From assembly GCF_019972155.1 (NCBI RefSeq), contig NZ_BOVL01000056.1, forward strand, positions 1 to 64,000: 64,000 nt of DNA, written 5' to 3'. A program made the position numbers and the translations under genes. This DNA comes from Bradyrhizobium sp. RD5-C2 (GTDB taxonomy: Bacteria; Pseudomonadota; Alphaproteobacteria; Rhizobiales; Xanthobacteraceae). A model generated the notes under the pieces. It saw only the letters and a list, made by a program, of their open reading frames with translations. It did not search any database and was not told the DNA's origin. Of this stretch, positions 61,906-64,000 are shown in pieces. Each line of letters opens with the position of its first letter. Position 1 is the first letter of the stretch.

Positions 61906-63213
61906 TCATGCTTCGCCGAACACCCGCTTGAAGATCGTGTCGACGTGCTTGAGGTGATAGCCGAGGTCGAACTTCTCCTCGATCTCGGCGTCCGTCAGGT
62001 ATTTCTTCACGTCGGGGTCGTTCTTCAGCAGCGTCTGGAAGTCGCCTTCGCCGCGCCAAACCGGCATCGCGTTGCGCTGCACGAATTTGTAGGCGTCCTC
62101 GCGGCTGGCGCCCTTCTGGGTCAACGCGATCAGGACGCGCTGCGAATGCACGAGGCCGCCGAGCCGGTCGAGGTTCTTCTGCATGTTCTGCGGATAGACC
62201 ACGAGCTTCTCGATCAGGCCGGCGAGCCGGACCAGCGCGAAGTCGAGCGTCACGGTGGCGTCGGGGGCCATCATGCGCTCGGCCGAGGAGTGAGAGATGT
62301 CGCGCTCGTGCCACAGCACGACGTTCTCCAGCGCCGGCGTCACATAGGCGCGCACCATGCGCGCCAGGCCGGAGAGGTTCTCCGACAGCACCGGATTGCG
62401 CTTGTGCGGCATCGATGAAGAGCCCTTCTGGCCCTCGGAGAAGAACTCCTCCGCTTCCAGCACCTCGGTGCGCTGCAAATGGCGCACCTCCACCGCGAGC
62501 CGCTCGACCGAGGCGGCGATCACGCCGAGGGTGGCGAAATACATTGCGTGGCGGTCGCGCGGGATGACTTGCGTCGAGACCGGCTCCGGCCGCAGGCCCA
62601 TCGCTTTCGCGACGTGCTCTTCGACCCGCGGGTCGATCTGGGCGAAGGTGCCGACCGAGCCCGAGATCGCGCAGGTCGAGATCTCGTCGCGCGCGGCGAC
62701 CAGGCGGGCGCGTGCGCGTGCGAACTCGGCGTGGGCATAGGCGAGCTTGAGGCCGAAGGTGACCGGCTCGGCATGGATGCCGTGGGAGCGGCCGATGGTC
62801 GGCGTCAACTTGTGCTCGAAGGCGCGCCTCTTCAGCGCCGCCAGCACCCGGTCGAGATCGGCGATCAAAAGGTCGGCGGCGCGCTTGAGCTGGACGTTGA
62901 GGCAGGTGTCGAGCACGTCGGAGGAGGTCATGCCCTGGTGCACGAAGCGCGCCTCGGGGCCGACGATCTCGGCGAGATGGGTCAGGAAGGCGATGACGTC
63001 ATGCCTGGTCTCACGCTCGATCTCGTCGATCCGCGCGACGTCGAAGGTGGCATCCTTACCCTTGGCCCAGATCGTCCTGGCGGCTTCCTTGGGGATCACG
63101 CCGAGCTCGGCCAGCGCGTCGGCGGCATGCGCCTCGATCTCGAACCAGATCCTGAAACGCGTCTGCGGTTCCCAGATGGAAGCCATTTCCGGGCGGGTAT
63201 AACGGGGGATCAT
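61906..63213 (-). CDS. purB: Adenylosuccinate lyase, second copy (Bacillus-type)
   Basis: A 435-residue lyase of the same superfamily as 15040-16470 but of the bacterial short type. The signature is KGSSSMPHKRNPVLSENL, with TSSDVLDTCLNVQLKRA and GRSHGIHAEPVTFG. Length and start MIPRYTRPEMASIW are typical of PurB in alphaproteobacteria, so this is the likelier housekeeping enzyme for both fumarate-releasing steps of purine synthesis. ATG 63213 is chosen over a longer reading. Confidence 0.95.
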   Translation of the reverse strand: MIPRYTRPEMASIWEPQTRFRIWFEIEAHAADALAELGVIPKEAARTIWAKGKDATFDVARIDEIERETRHDVIAFLTHLAEIVGPEARFVHQGMTSSDVLDTCLNVQLKRAADLLIADLDRVLAALKRRAFEHKLTPTIGRSHGIHAEPVTFGLKLAYAHAEFARARARLVAARDEISTCAISGSVGTFAQIDPRVEEHVAKAMGLRPEPVSTQVIPRDRHAMYFATLGVIAASVERLAVEVRHLQRTEVLEAEEFFSEGQKGSSSMPHKRNPVLSENLSGLARMVRAYVTPALENVVLWHERDISHSSAERMMAPDATVTLDFALVRLAGLIEKLVVYPQNMQKNLDRLGGLVHSQRVLIALTQKGASREDAYKFVQRNAMPVWRGEGDFQTLLKNDPDVKKYLTDAEIEEKFDLGYHLKHVDTIFKRVFGEA

Positions 63214-63326
63214 CGAGAGCTCCGAATCGAGCGGGGCGGGACCACGCACAGGGAATATAGTGCGGAAAACCGGCCAAAATAGCCGGCGTAGTGGCCGTAG
63301 CCGCGCTCGCCCGGGCTACCAAGCGG

Positions 63327-63992
63327 CTACAAATTCGCCAGCCCGCATTCGACGGCCAGGCGGACCAGCTGGGCATCGGTCCGCATGCCGGTCTTGGCCT
63401 TGATCAGATAGTGGTAGTTCTGCACGGTCTTGGTGCTGAGGTTGAGGTTTACAGCGATCTGTTCCTTGGTGCTGCCGGCTGCGAACTGCCGGAGAATCTC
63501 GATCTCCCGCTCGCCGAGCTGGTCGAGCGCCGATTTGGACGGCGCCAGGCTCTCCAGCGCGAGCACCCGGGCGACGTCGTCGCTCATGGCATGTTCGCCG
63601 CTCGCCACCGAGCGGATCGCCGCGATCAGCTCGGCCGGCTCGCTGCCCTTGGTGACGAAGCCAGAGGCGCCGGCGCCGAATGCCGCCTTCACCTGGGCGG
63701 CCTCGCTGTGCATGCTGAACACCAGGATGCGGGCGTCGGCATCGCGCGCGCGAATGTTGCGGATCGCTTCCAGTCCGCTCGCGCCGGGCATCGAGATGTC
63801 CATCACCACCACATCGGGCTGGTGCGACTTGAAGGCGCGATAGGCATTGGCGGCGTTGTCGGCCTCGGCGACCACGCTGAAATCGTCCTGATGCTCGAGC
63901 ACGCGCCGGTAGCCCTGGCGGACGACGGGATGATCGTCCACCAGGAGAATCGAGATGCTGCGACTGTTCACGTTCGTTGTCTTCGCGGCCAT
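63327..63992 (-). CDS. NarL/FixJ-family response regulator
   Basis: A 221-residue regulator: receiver domain (about 13-130) with phosphoacceptor Asp65 in VVVMDISMPG, paired acidic residues DD19-20 and a Lys in GFVTKG; LuxR-type DNA-binding domain (about 155-215) with LGEREIEILRQFAAGSTKEQIAVNLNLSTKTVQNYHYLIKAKTG. The cognate kinase is not in the window. ATG 63992, eight bases from the window end. Confidence 0.92.
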   Translation of the reverse strand: MAAKTTNVNSRSISILLVDDHPVVRQGYRRVLEHQDDFSVVAEADNAANAYRAFKSHQPDVVVMDISMPGASGLEAIRNIRARDADARILVFSMHSEAAQVKAAFGAGASGFVTKGSEPAELIAAIRSVASGEHAMSDDVARVLALESLAPSKSALDQLGEREIEILRQFAAGSTKEQIAVNLNLSTKTVQNYHYLIKAKTGMRTDAQLVRLAVECGLANL

Positions 63993-64000
63993 CGTCTTCG

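Overview
The window is high-GC alphaproteobacterial chromosome, most probably from Bradyrhizobium or a close Nitrobacteraceae relative. The clues are the purC-purS-(small exported protein)-purQ and purL block, the DUF1476/ATPase-zeta protein, BolA and CGFS glutaredoxin, ergothioneine genes, many exported substrate-binding proteins and abundant short palindromic repeats. No rRNA, tRNA, transposase, phage gene or CRISPR array was seen. Assignment to genus is inference from protein resemblance, not a search.

Layout. 1-644: tail of an unidentified gene, then paired REP-like hairpins. 645-5362: exported DUF1330 protein, then a minus-strand set (ABC binding protein, benzoylformate-decarboxylase-like ThDP enzyme, SDR) that looks like uptake and catabolism of a small acid. 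5593-10573: PACE efflux pump with divergent LysR regulator, SDR, TPR protein, diguanylate cyclase. 10835-14980: TetR regulator divergent from OsmC, acyl-CoA-dehydrogenase-like flavoprotein, tandem rhodanese and cyanase. 15040-19419: PurB, PEP-mutase/isocitrate-lyase family enzyme with divergent LysR, small exported protein, ATPase zeta-like protein. 19767-23066: purC, purS, exported protein, purQ, Bug-type binding protein. 23076-28481: DMT exporter, HxlR/GST pair, exported phosphodiesterase, thioesterase. 28667-38591: purL, small membrane proteins, acyltransferase, bolA, LtrA-like protein, egtD/egtB, grxD. 38594-45206: macrodomain, two tandem serine hydrolases, threonine aldolase, rpsD, CAT-like acyltransferase, cupin. 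45207-53585: a gene-poor stretch, then formylglycine-generating enzyme, sulfatase, HAD phosphatase, DUF1254/DUF1214 protein and porin-like protein. 53699-63992: adenylate cyclase coupled to a periplasmic binding protein, HpcH aldolase, murI, cytochrome b561, agmatine deiminase, M20 amidohydrolase, second purB, NarL-type regulator.

Purine genes form the core: SAICAR synthase, all three FGAM synthase parts (PurS, PurQ, PurL) and two distinct PurB-type lyases lie within 48 kb. Three accessory sets stand out: the OsmC/flavoprotein/rhodanese/cyanase operon (probably cyanate- and sulfur-related detoxification), the FGE-sulfatase export cluster (probably sulfate-ester scavenging), and the cyclase plus binding-protein pair (probably a nutrient-sensing unit).

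The clearest unexplained structure is a set of three modular palindromic repeat families (called A, B and C here) whose outer ends share TAGAGC. They occur singly or joined (B+C twice, B+A once). Their terminal TAG serves as the stop codon of three genes, and an internal ATG is the likely start codon of another.
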